Shown here piece after piece: positions 45,143-57,674 of a DNA stretch of 64,000 bases (position 1 is the first letter of the stretch; each line of letters starts with the position of its first letter). The translations under genes and the position numbers were made by a program. Under the pieces are notes generated by a model. It had not been told where the DNA came from. It saw only the letters and a program-made list of their open reading frames with translations, and did no database searches. The stretch covers positions 89,132,873 through 89,196,872 of the forward strand of contig CM066326.1 in the NCBI GenBank assembly GCA_033807775.1, written 5' to 3'. The DNA comes from Saussurea involucrata. Taxonomy: Eukaryota > Streptophyta > Magnoliopsida > Asterales > Asteraceae.

Positions 45143-47911
45143 TGTAACACCCTAAAATCAGGGCCAATTTGAACTTTTAAAATTAACCAAGGTAAATCAG
45201 AAAATCATCCAAACCTTTAATTATGTAAGCAGAGAGTCAACTATGAGGGTTCCTTTAAACACAAATCGAATTCTCTAAATAACCTATTAATCTAATCATG
45301 TCAACTATAATTATATTAAATGGGTTATCTAAGCAATCCATCCAAAGCCTCCTCGCATCGTCTAAGTTCTCCGCTTATCATCAAAAGTTGAATACCAAAA
45401 GCACTCGTCCCACATCCCATTACTTCCCTGAACTCGTACCTGGTAAGAAGATTGAATTTGAACAATTAGGCTTACGCCTAGTGAGAACATTCAATTCAAA
45501 TTAAAACATTAACAACCTTGATACTCAGATATTCAAAGCATATAAACAAACCTGGGTTGTCACCATTCTTACCGTACCCGTACTCGTCTCATAATAACGG
45601 GAACATACCCGATCCTATAAGTATGACTAACATCCAGGAAGTCATAATATCATATTCGTGAGTCTACTACGAATCATCACGGATTCTAGTTTATCGATCA
45701 AGCCTAAGGACTTACAATCAATCGCCATACCTTTTTCTTGGAATGGAAACAGAAATAACACTTATATATTGCCTATTTCTAATCCACCGAAAGCAAGTGA
45801 AAACAACACTTACACTTTATCTAATTCACGTTTCCACATCTCAATTTCGAATAGCAACTATACTTTGCCTATTCACTACAGTCAATGTGAATAGCATTTC
45901 TACTTTGCCTATTCTATCATTCAACATGAATAGCAATTCTACCTTGCCTATTCAATCATTCAACATGAATAGCAATTCTACCTTGCCTATTCCATCATTC
46001 GACATGAATAGCAATTCTACTTTGCCTATTCCATCATTTCAATATGAATAGCAATTCTACTTTGCCTATTCGATAATTTCAAGTCAACGGAAATTACAAA
46101 TTACTTTATGCCTATTCCTCGTTACTAATCACCTCCTAAAATGGAAATTACAATTTACTTTATGCTTATTCCACATTATAGGTTATCACCTCTCGAAATG
46201 GGATTAACAATCCACATTATAGGTTATCACCTCTCGAAATGGGATTAACAATCCACATTATAGGTCAACGGGAATAATCCACGTTAATAATCACCTCTCG
46301 AAATAGGAATTACAATTTACTTTATGTCTATTCCACATTATAGGTTATCACCTCTCGAATTGGGATTAACAATCCACATTATAGGTTATCGCCTCTCGAA
46401 ATGGGATTAACAATCCACATTATAGGTTATCGCCTCTCAAAATGGGATTAACAATCCACATTATAGGTTATCGCCTCTCGAAATGGGATTAACAATCCAC
46501 ATTATAGGTTATCCCCTCTCGAAATGGGATTAACAATCCACATTATAGGTTATCGCCTCTCGAAATGGGATTAACAATCCACATTATAGGTTATCACCTC
46601 TCGAAATGGGAATTACAATTTACTTTATGCTTATTCCACATTTATCTAATCAACGGGAATTACAAACTACTTTATGCATATTCCACATTTATCTAATCAA
46701 CGGGAATTACAAACTACTTTATGCATATTCCTCACTACAATACTTATTAGTGCCTATGGATCCATTACATTTACTCGTGTATATGTATAATAACATATCA
46801 CACTACTTTTCATAACATATTCTTAACTCTAAAAAATATTAAACAATGCATCGCTTATTTATTCTCAATTGTTTCCCTTCCATATACTAAAATCAGAAAG
46901 TATTCTGAACTCATTTTACGGAACTATTCTAAACCGAATTCTAAGTTAAAATCGGATCCTTAACTATAACTGATTTTTAAAATGAAACCCATATCGGATC
47001 AACCCATCTTCCGGAATTAAATCTCTACCGGGCCAAGCCCAATTTCCGGAAATCATCAAGTACTGGATCCAACATCCTAATTCCGGAACCCATTAAAGAC
47101 CGGGCCTAATGGCCCAACTTCCGGTATTAACCCAATTCCGGTACTAAGCCTAACTTCCGGATTTAAATTACCGGATCCAAACTCATGGCCCAATTCGAAA
47201 ATTAATACCGGATCCACTACTCCGGTCCATTCCGGAAATTAATACCGGATCCGATCCCAATTCCGGATCCCACAAGTTTCCGGATCTCTAAGCCCAGTTC
47301 CGGAACCCATTATTTCCGAACTCTAATCCAATTACGGAACCTCTCAATTCTGGATCCCATACCGGGATGTCGATACTGGGTGTCCAATTCACGTCAAATT
47401 TAACTCAAAACTCATCTATAAATTTAGATTGTTACTCGACTTAATATTCGATACAAATATACCAATCATTCAGACAGTTTATACACAATATCTGGTTCAA
47501 TTTTAACTTTAATGCTTAATAGGAACAGATGAACTCACCTGTTTAAGCTTTAAATCCCAGAACTCACAATCTTCTCTTCTCCGATTCAACAATCCACACA
47601 CGAATCCCAGCTCTAACTTTTCTCTTCTTCTCTTTTCTTCTTTCCCTCCCTACTTTTTCTCTGGACCGACTTCACAAGAAAAGAATTGAGATAATATCTC
47701 AATTCAACATACCCAACCCTTAAGTAACTCAACTTTCAAAGAATGACTAAACAACCCCTCAAGTTAATTTTCAACATTAACTACAAACTTTGGTCAAAAT
47801 ATAATTTCAACCCTAGAGTTTATAATTACATGTTAGTCCATAACTTAGACTAAATTTCAATTCGATTCCATTTATATTAATTAAAATATCATGGAAATTC
47901 GGGGTGTTACA
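45143..47911 (-). mobile_element. 5' LTR of element D (right), intact
   Basis: 2769 bp, TGTAACACCCTAAAATC...GAAATTCGGGGTGTTACA on the plus strand. Carries the same tandem blocks as the other two copies, fewer units in some. The intact end from 47600 to 47911 is the part missing from the left LTR. Confidence 0.85.
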
Positions 47912-48362
47912 TAGGCTTTCTTCATGTTTTTGGTTGTGTGTGCTTTATTCTCAATGATCGCGACAACCTTGGGAAATTTGATCCTAAGGCTGATGAAGGT
48001 ATTTTTGTTGGATACTCCCTGTCCTCAAATGCATACCGTGTTTACAACCTCAGAAGAAAACGCATTGATGAATCCATTCATGTCAAATTTGATGACCTAA
48101 TATCATCATCTCTCTCAAATGATGATGATGAATTACATAGATGGATCTCATCATGCATAGGTGATGCTCCTACAACAAACTCCACCGACTCCTCTACTAT
48201 TCCTATCACCCACTCTGACCCTTCCTCATCTGATCAACAAGTTGGGTCACCCTCTATCTCACAGATTCCACCAGCCACCGAAATTAATCCAACCAACCAT
48301 TCTTCCACCGAAATTGACCCTATTACTGTTCCCACCAATATTTCTGACCCTCTCCGATAAAC
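47912..48362 (+). pseudogene. Sirevirus B pol: integrase C-terminus
   Basis: After the TSD copy TAGGC it reads FLHVFGCVCFILNDRDNLGK and KADEGIFVGYSLSSNAYRVY, typical of copia integrase C-termini, then a Ser/Thr/Pro-rich linker to the stop before solo LTR E. Confidence 0.8.
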
Positions 48363-48367
48363 CAAAA

Positions 48368-49572
48368 TGTTGGTGCAAGTGTACCACATCTCTATATATT
48401 TATATATATTTATTTTGATGATTACAAACACACCGTATTATTGTTTATCTAACAATCCAATCCAAGTGTACAGTTCTTGAAGAACACGAAGATTTTATCT
48501 GAAGAGTTCAAGACGGAAGATTTTCGTTGTCATTAGTGTTTATAATTTATAATGATAAACACCCTAAAATAATATACCACTTGGATATTTCTAAAAACCC
48601 TATAAATGATTTTAATTAAATAAAGTTTTTTTTAGAAGATCCAGCAAGTTTTTGCTTTTTCTGACGCAGGTATACCGCGAGGTTCAGCAGGTATACCGCG
48701 GCGGCTTACTGTAGATCTCTGATTGATTGGTCGTACTTTTGTCTGGGCGGTATACCGCGGTGTTTAGCAGGTATACCGCGGGTACAGTTGGGCGGTATAC
48801 CGCGATGTTTAGCCTGTATACCGCGGGTACAAGTTTACGTTTGTTTTGCAGGGTTGACTTTCTCTTCTGCAAAAGTACTTTTATTACTGCACGGTATACC
48901 GCGTGCTTTTGGCGGTATACCGCGGATGCATTGTTTCCGTTGGAAGAGTTGCTATATAATGCATGCGATGGTGGAGAAGAATAATATAACAGATCAACAA
49001 CACACTGCCATCTATCCATCTGATCTCTCCCAACTAATATTCCATACTACATATTATCACTACATATTTATTTTATAAAACGTTTTTATAAAATATCCAA
49101 GTGATAAATATTATACAAGAGTGATTACCATTGTGAGTTATACTCCTCTTGTAAGTGTTTGAATAACGGGTGTGTGATCCTGTATATCTCAATAAGCTAA
49201 AGCTTGAGAGCCTATTGCTTTCCTTTGTATTTGGTTTGTATTCTACCGTAAAGAATACTTTTATTGGATCGTGTCGGGAAGTGTCTCGGCTAGTGATTTA
49301 CCAAGTTGTGGTAAATCACTAAATCTCCGTGTCAAGTATCTCTATCCCTTATCTCTTTATATTTCCGCTGTGCATTTAATTATATCTGTTTATATAAATA
49401 TTGTATATATACTCTGCTTTATTTACTGTATTTATACTATCCTGTATTTATACGTATCTGTTGTGTTTTCATATACTCTGTTGTATTTACATTATTAAGA
49501 TATTTTTATAAAAAGAATTTTTGAAAGTAAATATTTTTAAATACAACCTTACCCCCCCTAGGTTGTCTAACA
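48368..49572 (+). mobile_element. Solo LTR E with GGTATACCGCG palindromes
   Basis: TGTTGGTGCAAGTG...GGTTGTCTAACA, 1205 bp, with a perfect 5-bp TSD CAAAA (48363-48367 and 49573-49577). No internal region. Eight GGTATACCGCG copies lie between 48669 and 48923, directly upstream of TATATAA at about 48953. A C run occurs just before its end. TG...CA ends and 5-bp TSD establish it as a solo LTR; copia is likely from the ends. Confidence 0.85.
48669..48923. repeat. Eight GGTATACCGCG repeats
   Basis: GTATAC is a perfect palindrome and the unit is followed by CGCG(G). Spacers of 10-70 bp vary and include GTTTAGC/GTTCAGC, GGTACAG and CGG words. Confidence 0.85.
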
Positions 49573-49577
49573 CAAAA

Positions 49578-50355
49578 TTATCCAACACCACCTACTCAAA
49601 ATATTCCACCTCCATTGCCTCCTGCTACCAAATGGACCAAAGATCATCCCATAGATCAAATCATTGGTGATCAACAAGCGGGGGTCCAAACTAGAAGAGG
49701 CATTGGAAACATTTGTCTCTATGTGAATTTTCTCTCTCTCATTGAGCCTAAGAAAATTGAGGGAGCTTTAGCAGATCCATGTTGGATCACTGCCATGCAA
49801 GAGGAACTTTCTCAATTCAAAAGAAACAAGGTATGGAGATTGGTTCCCATACCTTCAAAGAAGACAATTATTGGAACCAAGTGGGTCTTTAGGAATAAAA
49901 TGGATGAAGAAGGTACAGTTGTCAGAAACAAGGCAAGACTGGTTGCTCAAGGATACAGACATGAAGAAGGAATTGACTATGATGAAACATTTGCTCATGT
50001 TGCTAGACTTGAAGCCATACGGATCTTTCTGGCTCATGCTGTTTACCAAAACTTCAGAGTCTTCCAGATAGATGTTAAAAGTGATTTTCTCAATGGGGAA
50101 TTTGCTGAAGAAGTCTATGTGAAACAACCACCTGGATTTGAAGACCCAACACATCCAGACTATGTGTACCGTTTGGACAAGGCTCTCTATGGTCTCAAGC
50201 AAGCTCCACGTGCTTGGTATGACACCCTTGATGATTTTCTTTCTAAAGAATGGATACTCCAGAGGTAAACTTGACAACACTCTCTTTATCAAGAAAACCT
50301 TAGGTAAGCTCATTCTTGTTCAAATCTATGTGGATGATATCATCTTTGGTGCCAC
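49578..50355 (+). pseudogene. Sirevirus B pol: RT N-terminal half and palm
   Basis: KKTIIGTKWVFRNKMDEEGT, VYQNFRVFQIDVKSDFLNGE and DKALYGLKQAPRAWYD are classic copia RT. A frameshift at about 50262 changes frame. The catalytic YVDDIIFGAT follows (about 50325-50355). The hAT MITE enters right after it. Confidence 0.85.
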
Positions 50356-50874
50356 TAGTGATGGAAATTTTACCCGTCGGGTCAGGTACTCACGAGTACC
50401 CGCCCCTAATGAGGCGGGGATTCCCCGGCTAATCGGGTAACGGGGCGGGGACGGTTATTTTTTTTCATACCCGAAGCGGGTTCGGGGTCGGGGGTGGTAT
50501 TACCCGCCCCTAATAATACCCGATATATATTTTTATATATATTTTAATTAGTTTCTTATTTGTTGCTTAATAATTTTATACTTTAAAATTTGTCATGAAC
50601 TATGATTACACATGGTTGATTATATCATTATATGTTTTTGAAACTTGAGGTTTATTTATTTGTTTTAAAAACTAAAAACTTGCTAATTTCATTTTCTTTA
50701 AAAATAATTAATTTTTTTTCCATAAACGGGTACCCAACGGGTTCCCCGTACCCGTCGGGGATTTTCTCCCCCGAACCCGTCGGGGATTAGTCGGGTCGGG
50801 GGCGGGGGGCTTAAACGGGGGTCGGGGTCGGAGGATGCATTACCCGCCTAATACCCGCCCCATTTCCATCCCTA
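50356..50874. mobile_element. hAT-type MITE
   Basis: TAGTGATGGAAAT...ATTTCCATCCCTA ends, 519 bp, with a perfect 8-bp TSD GGTGCCAC (50348-50355 and 50875-50882), the hAT signature. Both ends are rich in ACCCGTCGGG and GGGGCGGG words in inverted arrangement and the centre is AT rich. No transposase. Confidence 0.9.
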
Positions 50875-50882
50875 GGTGCCAC

Positions 50883-51801
50883 TGATGAATCACTGTGTGA
50901 TGAGTTTGCTTCTCTCATGATGAGCCAATATGGGATGAGCATGATGGAAGAGCTTACATTCTTTTTGGGCCTTCAGGTCAAACAAACTTCAGAAGGGATT
51001 TTTATAAATCAAAGCAAATATATTCGTGACCTTCTGAAGAAGTTTAATTTTGAAAACAACTCTCCTATGAAAACTCCCATGGCACCACCTTTGAAAATCC
51101 ATGCTGATCCAGATGGTAAATCTGTTGACGTAACGATTTATCGAGGTATGATTGGATCCCTTCTTTATTTAACTGCTAGCAGACCTGATATTATGTTTGC
51201 TACCTGTCTTTGTGCCCGTTATCAAGCCAGCCCAAAAGAATCTCATTTGGCTGTTGTGAAACGGATTTTCCGGTATCTGAAAGGTACCCTGCATCTGGGT
51301 CTTTGGTATCCCAAAGACTCAGGTTTTGAACTAATTGGTTATTCAAATTCTGACTATGCAGGTTCCAAAGTTGATAGAAAGAGTACCACAGGTAGTTGTC
51401 AACTTCTTGGTGGCAAATTGGTCAGTTGGTCTAGCAAGAAACAAAACTCAATTTCAACCTCAACTGTTGAAGCTGAATATGTTGCTGCTGGAAGTTGTTG
51501 TGCTCAGATCCTGTGGATGAAGAATCAACTGAGGGACTATAATCAAGTCTACTCTCAAGTTCCAATTCTATGTGACAACTCAAGTGCAATAGCTATTGCA
51601 AACAATCATGTTCTACACTCAAGATCAAAACACATAGATATCAGATATCACTTCATCAGGGATCACATATCCAAAGGTGACATTGAGCTGCACTTCATTC
51701 CTACTGATCTTCATCTTGCTGACTTGTTCACCAAACCCTTGGATGAAGCCAGGTTCAACTTCTTATTAGGAGAAATTGGGATGATGTATTTAGAAAGTTA
51801 A
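50883..51801 (+). pseudogene. Sirevirus B pol: RT C-terminus and RNase H
   Basis: Open without a break after the MITE. LTFFLGLQVKQTSEGIFINQ, TASRPDIMFATCLCARYQA, DRKSTTGSCQLLGGKLVSWS, STVEAEYVAAGSCCAQ and ADLFTKPLDEARFNFL are copia thumb and RNase H motifs. It ends GMMYLES-stop at 51799-51801. This half looks undamaged. Confidence 0.88.
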
Positions 51802-52605
51802 TATTCTTAAAAAAAATCGGTGGTTTCTCTCACCGACTCTCAACTCCTACCGACTTTCACAACCATCGATGACACCTTAATCCTACCGATCCCCCCAACT
51901 CACCGACATGTCCTTAATCGGTTAGTACACTCCCCATCAGTGACACCCATACCCTCCGATACTCAAATCATTCGTCGGTGAGTTCTTAACTCCTACCGAC
52001 ACTCCATCCTCACCGACCCTTTATGTATACCGATCATCGGTGGCACTGATTCACCGATCTCCTCACTCTCCTGTCTCACCAACATTTCTCATCTCACCGA
52101 TACCTCACTTATCGGTGACCTTCTTCACCCCCTTCTCACTTAAACATCCTCGGTGAAACATAACACTGACACCAAACCTTCACAAATCCACCTCTACCCA
52201 CCGACTTCTCTCACCGATTCTCATCTCATCGGTGAGATCATCTCACCGACATAACCTCCAATTCATCTTGATCTTATCTTACACACCTCCCCATGCTTAC
52301 ATCATCCTAAAACCCTATTTGTCAGAAAAACCCTTGACCATTCCTATCCCATTCTTGTGAAAACTGAAAACTCGTTTCTGACCACTCATTTTCCTCCTAT
52401 AATCATTACCTTTTTAAACCTGATTTAATATTAGTTTAAATCAAGAAGACCCTTCTATTTCCATCCATAACCATTGCTGCCCAAAGCCTTTTCAAATTCG
52501 AAACCCTGTAAATACCCACCTTCTTCCTCATACATCCTTTTAGCTACCTGCAACCCACAATCAAACTCTCTCATTCTAAAAAACAAACCTGCAACTTCAT
52601 CATCA
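51802..52605 (+). repeat. Spacer of sirevirus B dense in ACCGA/TCGGT words
   Basis: Between pol and the post-pol ORF. I count about 12 ACCGA and 7 TCGGT within 51820-52260, well above the one or two expected by chance. The same words recur in the post-pol ORF and in the 3' LTR. The minus-strand frame at 52455-52700 is spurious. Confidence 0.7.
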
Positions 52606-53244
52606 ATGGCATCATCAACCTCTTCTAAGGCAACCAAAACCACCAAGATAGTCAAGGAATCACCAACCTGTTTCGAAGACTTAAAGTTTAACCCTTGCAA
52701 TCATGTTGCAAGGTTTGAATCTGATCCTGCTCATCCTGAATTCAACACAAAAGCTAAGTTCTTGACCCGTTCTCCTCTTCTACATGCTTTCACATGCAAC
52801 CCCAAGATGAGAAAAATTCTCATTGGAAAATTTTGTCTCACTTGTATTTATGATCCTTCCAACGAGTCTATCAATGCTTCAATCCTATCTGATGAAGAAG
52901 GTGACCACGATCTCACTTTTGGCGTGGACGACGTTGGTAATGCTCTGAAGATCGAGGCATTCCCTGAGTATGAAGATATGCATGTTGACCATGCACATGC
53001 AGAGGTGGTAAATGCTATTGGGTATGTTCATCAAACTTCTGACAAACCTTCCAAATCCTCTAAAGGACTAAGTACTCTTGTTAGAAACAAAATGGGAGGT
53101 ATCTGGAACTTATTCTTCACCCACATCATCTACTGTCTCTCAAGAAAGACTAGTGGACATGATCAGTCACCCTCCTACATCACTTCTCTTGCTCATGCAC
53201 TTATCTTCCAAAGACGAATCGACTTTGCTGATAACGCCACATTT
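52606..53244 (+). pseudogene. Sirevirus B post-pol ORF, part 1
   Basis: ATG at 52606 (MASSTSSKATKTTK) opens a frame with a globular segment (FNTKAKFLTRSPLLHAFTCN and IWNLFFTHIIYCLSRKTSG) and stops being collinear at the insertion of LTR F after DFADNATF. It takes the same place as the first ORF part in sirevirus A, but the sequences are only loosely alike. No signal peptide. Confidence 0.6.
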
Positions 53245-54555
53245 TGGCGTTATTTTCGGTTCTCAAACCAATAAGATTGGCTTGTGTTCCTGCAAAAAGG
53301 CGAAGTTTTACGGTTTATTGAGTGAAATGTGCAGGTAATCTAAAAGGAAGACAAACTTCGAGAAAAGAAGCGGAAAAGAGCCCAAAACGAGTCCCAAACG
53401 AAGCCAACGGAAGCCCGAGATCCAAGTCCAAAACCGCGGCACACAGTTCCCAAACCGCGGCCCAAACCGTGGCACACACTGTTCCATGCCGCGGCACACT
53501 GTTCCCAAACTGCGACCCAAACCGCGGCACACACTGTTCCACGCCACCGCGCGGTTTACAAACCGCGGCACACACGGTTTTGGCGTTTTTAAGGCTGATT
53601 TTTCAGATTTTAGGTTATTATCGCGATACCACTTTTCGGAGGACGGGAGCAGCAGCTTTAGGGGCGATTTTCAGAGCCTTTTCGGAGACTTTGGAGCCAC
53701 GATAGAGGACGATTCGAGGAGACGTTCACGATACGAATTGGATTAAAGCGGATAGAAGGGAGTTCATCATTACATCTTTCAAGTCCACGTTTATCATGTT
53801 TTCACACACTTTTTCATCTCCTTTTCTTACGTTTTTATTCCCCAACATCATGAACTAACTTTAAGATGTTGGGGGTTGGATTGAATTAGGTTTGAACATA
53901 TGAACGGATGACGAATGACTTTTATCAGTTTTTCTTATTTTAATGAAGCTTGTGATTTAGTTTTTAATGCTTTTGTGAATTTGACCAATTTACATCTGAT
54001 TTGTTTGTTTCAATTAAGTTCGAGAGAATTAACTGTTACTTAGAACTAGAAATTGCATGCCTAAGGTGAGAAACTGGTGATAGAGATATACCAGGTAAAC
54101 CTTGGTCCCGTTTAACATCTTGAACTTAATGTGTTTTGAAATCCATAGGTTGAGATTGAAAGATAAAACTTGCCCTTTTCAAAATAAAACCCGTTGTTGC
54201 TCGAAAGAGAATAATGGTGACTTTTAAAGATTGGGTACTCATTAAGGGAATAACTGGTAATCGTTTTAAGTCTGATATTCGTATGTGAAAACCTAATGAA
54301 TTCCAACCCTCAACTGTTTTCTCTATCTGAAGTTTCCAAAGCTGTTTCCTGTCTTGTGTTTGATTTAATTTCTGCAATTAAGTAGTTTATAAACCAACCT
54401 CTCAATTTGCAACCGTTCAGTTAATAGTAATTATAGTCATTGTGATACTTAGTTCCTAGTTCCCTGTGATTCGATACTCGTACTTTCTAAGTACTATTAC
54501 TTGATTTCGACCCGTACACTTGCGGTAAGATTTAGGGGGGGTGATACCCGCCTAT
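53245..54555 (+). mobile_element. Solo LTR F with CCGCGGCACAC repeats
   Basis: A 1311-bp non-coding insert flanked by CATTT (53240-53244 and 54556-54560). The left end is TGGCGTTATT and the right end ACCCGCCTAT(CA). If the CA belongs to the element the TSD is only TTT, so the exact right end is ambiguous. ACCGCGGCACACA modules fill 53434-53575. CCTGTGATTCGATACTCG near its end resembles the 3' end of gypsy-type LTRs and of insert G. Removing it with one CATTT rejoins the ORF in frame. Confidence 0.7.
53434..53575. repeat. ACCGCGGCACAC(ACT)GTTCC repeats in LTR F
   Basis: About seven modules with CCGCGG or a one-base variant, GCACAC and GTTCC. Every overlapping frame is open here because of the repeat, giving several false peptides on both strands. 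Confidence 0.8.
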
Positions 54556-54560
54556 CATTT

Positions 54561-57500
54561 GCCCAATATTTTTTCACCGAACTGACCGAGGTGATCAAAC
54601 ATCCAAAAAGGTGTCATGTAGCCTATCCACGATTCATATCGATGATAGTTTAGCACAGGATGGGTGCTGCTTTGGACGCTGATCAAAAATCCAAATCTTC
54701 CAAGTTTGTGTATGATTGGTATGCTCCCGTGGTCGGCCAAAAAGCTCTCGATGTATCAGCTCTTGAGACTGACTTACCGCTACGTCAAGGTATGGCTACT
54801 TTCGCCCACTCTCCCGAACTACACTGGGGGGACGCCGAAATCCCCGGGTTTATACACCCGGCGATTCCGGAAGACCCTCCAACCGTGGTGGCCCCTACTC
54901 CCCCTTCCCGAGTTAAGTCGGGTGGCGCCAAAAAGAAATCTTCTCGGGCCACCGACACCTCCGTGTCCGCTTCCGGGACTTCGCCTTCGAAAGAACCTTC
55001 GAAGGCTACCCAAGTCCATACCCCTTCTCACAAGTGAAGGCACTATAAATCCCCTCCGAGATCTCCCTTAAAGAGGTCTCGGACACCTTCGGCCAAGCCA
55101 CACAAGCCAACTACCAATTCTAAAAAATCGGTGGATGTTGAAGTTGTCCCAACTGGGCCAAGGGAATATGCCTTACCCAAAACCGGCTCCTCCGTTGCCT
55201 ATCAAAAGTCTTCGGTTGTATTGCAGGAGAACCCTCATCACTCCTCATCACCCACTTCCTTGGGTGGTGCAGATGACTTCGGGGTCTCTTCCCTCGAAGG
55301 CACCAACTTCACACTCCACAACCTTACACCCAATCATTTTGTGGTCGATGATGCACAACCCATTGAAGGTTCGGTCGGTCCAACGGTCGTTCCGGAGGGC
55401 TTGGACTTTCTGGACTTTTGTTGCAAGACACTAGTTCTCCTCACCATGTCACCACCGACACCATAATCACCGATGCAGCCACCACCGACGCTGCCTCACC
55501 TTCACCGACGCATACTCCCCACCGAACACCCTCCCCACCAAAGCAACCCACTCCCAACCGATCACCCACCCCACCGAAGCAACCCATTCCCCACCGATCA
55601 CCCGCCCATCGATCTTCTTCTTCTGGAGATAGTTCCTCTCCACCACCTTCTCCATCCCCCACACGAGTATTATTTCCTGACCCGTTATCTGACCAGCCCT
55701 CATCCTCCACCATCCTTGATACACGGTCACTTCCTCATACCCCACTATCTCCAACTACTCCACGTTTTCAAATTCCTACTATCGACACTTCCACTACTAC
55801 CGATGTTCGACTACCAAGTGCTTTTATTACTGAACTTCAAGAGGGTGCTCGCCAATGTCGTATGGTGGGTACCCAATTTGAGGCATTCAAACAGGCCTCT
55901 ATGACCATGATTGCTCAAACAAACGAATGGGTCAGACTTTTAGAGGACCACAATCGACAGCTTCTTGAGGATTCTCTACGATCTCTACTGATGCCTATCA
56001 CCGATGGTATGGCTACCTTTAGCCAAAAGTTGGAGGATTTCACCACCTCCAACTCTCATTTGGCCATCTCTCTAGCTGCACTTAAAGCCTCCTCCGAAGT
56101 GAAAGATGCTGAAATCATTAAACTTCGTGAACGGGACACTCAACACCAGTCCCTCAACTCTTCCATACTTGGGTCTCTCCAAAGCATCCACAAGAAGGTC
56201 GATTTACTAAATGATAATCTGGATTGGGATCTTGACCTAGGGGATTTCTCCTTTGACAATGTTGATCGGGTGAGAATTCAGCAGATCCATCAGCAGGTTG
56301 ATAGTATTTCCACACACTTGGGTGTCTCCATTCCGACTGCTGCTGAGGGGGAGAAAAGCCCAACAAAGGCTCATCGAATGCCTTCTGTTAGGCATGTCGG
56401 CAGCAACAGGCCTCCATCAGATTCCACCGACACCTCAACCATACGCTTCTCTACCAAATCTAAACCTTCCACCATTCGTGTTGAACCATCGGTGACCAAA
56501 GCAACACCGACATCATCACCTACACCGATCCCATCGGTGGCCATAGTGACAACAACCCTATCACCGACTTCAATCCCATCACCGACACCGATACCTTCGG
56601 TGGTCAAAGCAACACCGACCTCATCGGCAGAAATCGCTCACACCGAAAAATTGGTGAAAATCTCTTCTATCATCCCATCGGTGGCGGGAACCGGCAGATC
56701 AGTTGAGGGGGGGGGGCAAACTGGTCCGTCCAATGGCCCAAAAGATAAAGGTAAAAAGATTCTCTCGACTGAAGATGAGGCGAAAGAAGAGAAGAAGAAA
56801 AAGAAGTTGGGTAAATACGGGGCAAGACCTGATGCACACTCTTTAAGACTTAAACCTTCTTCCCAAGGAGTTGTCTCTGACTTGGGTTTAACTCCTCAAG
56901 AATTTGAGGAAGCTCGACTGACACAAAAAGCATTAGATGATTCAAAAGAATTATCATTGAAAGTTGCAAATGAAGAAGCTTCAAAAGTCAAGACCTTCGA
57001 TCCTATTAAAGCTCAACAGTCTGAGTTGGGTTCCCTTGAAGAATCGGTGAGAAAGGCAGCTGAAGACAATGAAGAAGAAATAAGGTGGTACAAGAAAGTC
57101 ATGCACTACCGAACCAACAGGTCTCCCATCACTAGTATCAAAATCGCAACCTCCAAAATCACTCCCTCCGATGTTCGGCTCATCATTGATAGAGAGGATG
57201 GACTTTCAAGGAACATTAGAGACTATCATCTCAAGCAGTTTGGACTCTTCGAGTGGATGGAACTCTCAAAGCTTCTGGTAAAATGTGCCAACCCAAAGAA
57301 AGACATTTCATCGGACAAATAGGTGGGCTAATGGAAAATATGAAAGAAATAAAGAAGAAGTACAATATTGTGCTTTCTTCTGAAGAACGTGCTCGTGTCC
57401 AAACATTGAAAGAAGACATCCGACTTCCTGCCACTAAAACAAAATCGGTGAAGGACACAGTTTTCAAAGAAATGGTTGCCAAAGGAAGAATTCCTTATAT

Positions 57501-57674
57501 GGACAATCTTGACTTGTCCATCCCAACTTCCATCACTTACCCTTCCACCACACTTTGTCTCTTACCGACTCCAGGATTATTCGTCAATGATGCTCTTGGC
57601 CATCGATGGTTCTTCAGGTTCTCTCAGATCCATATCGCCGACATTTTCTTCTTGGATGGTATTTGCAACCTCAT
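54561..57674 (+). pseudogene. Sirevirus B post-pol ORF, part 2
   Basis: Continues with FFTELTEVIKHPKRCH and YPRFISM, the latter shared with sirevirus A. A stop at about 54652 and frame changes at about 55037, 55131 and 55420 follow. 55418-57322 is open: a Pro/Ser/Thr-rich region (SPPPSPSPTRV, PTPIPSV repeats), a helical heptad-like region around 55830-56300, a Lys-rich stretch (KEEKKKKKLGKYGA) and the conserved WYKKVMHYRTNR..YHLKQFGLFEWMEL. A break at 57320 then 57330-57674 reads on to FFLDGICNL, where LTR H enters. Function unknown. Confidence 0.6.

Larger units (their letters stand above)
39031..47911 (-). mobile_element. Element D: deleted gypsy-type LTR element (LARD-like) with 2.77-kb LTRs
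   Basis: Flanked by the 5-bp TSD TAGGC (39026-39030 and 47912-47916). Oriented on the minus strand: 5' LTR 47911-45143, primer site (TGGTATCAGAG, about 45137-45126), a 740-bp internal region (45142-44404) and a 3' LTR (44403-39031) that has lost about 310 bp at its 5' end together with the polypurine tract. The internal region has no gag or pol frame. Only a short integrase-tail remnant (MVKVSPWKH, 44472-44496) hints at a Ty3/gypsy ancestor. The 3' LTR is split by an inverted solo LTR of the same family (40187-42952). LTRs are packed with tandem repeats. Confidence 0.8.

Noticed and set aside
53308..53746. Several overlapping long frames on both strands rich in Arg, Ala, Gly and Val
   Set aside because: Product of the CCGCGGCACAC array, which lacks stops in many frames. 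No conserved domain.
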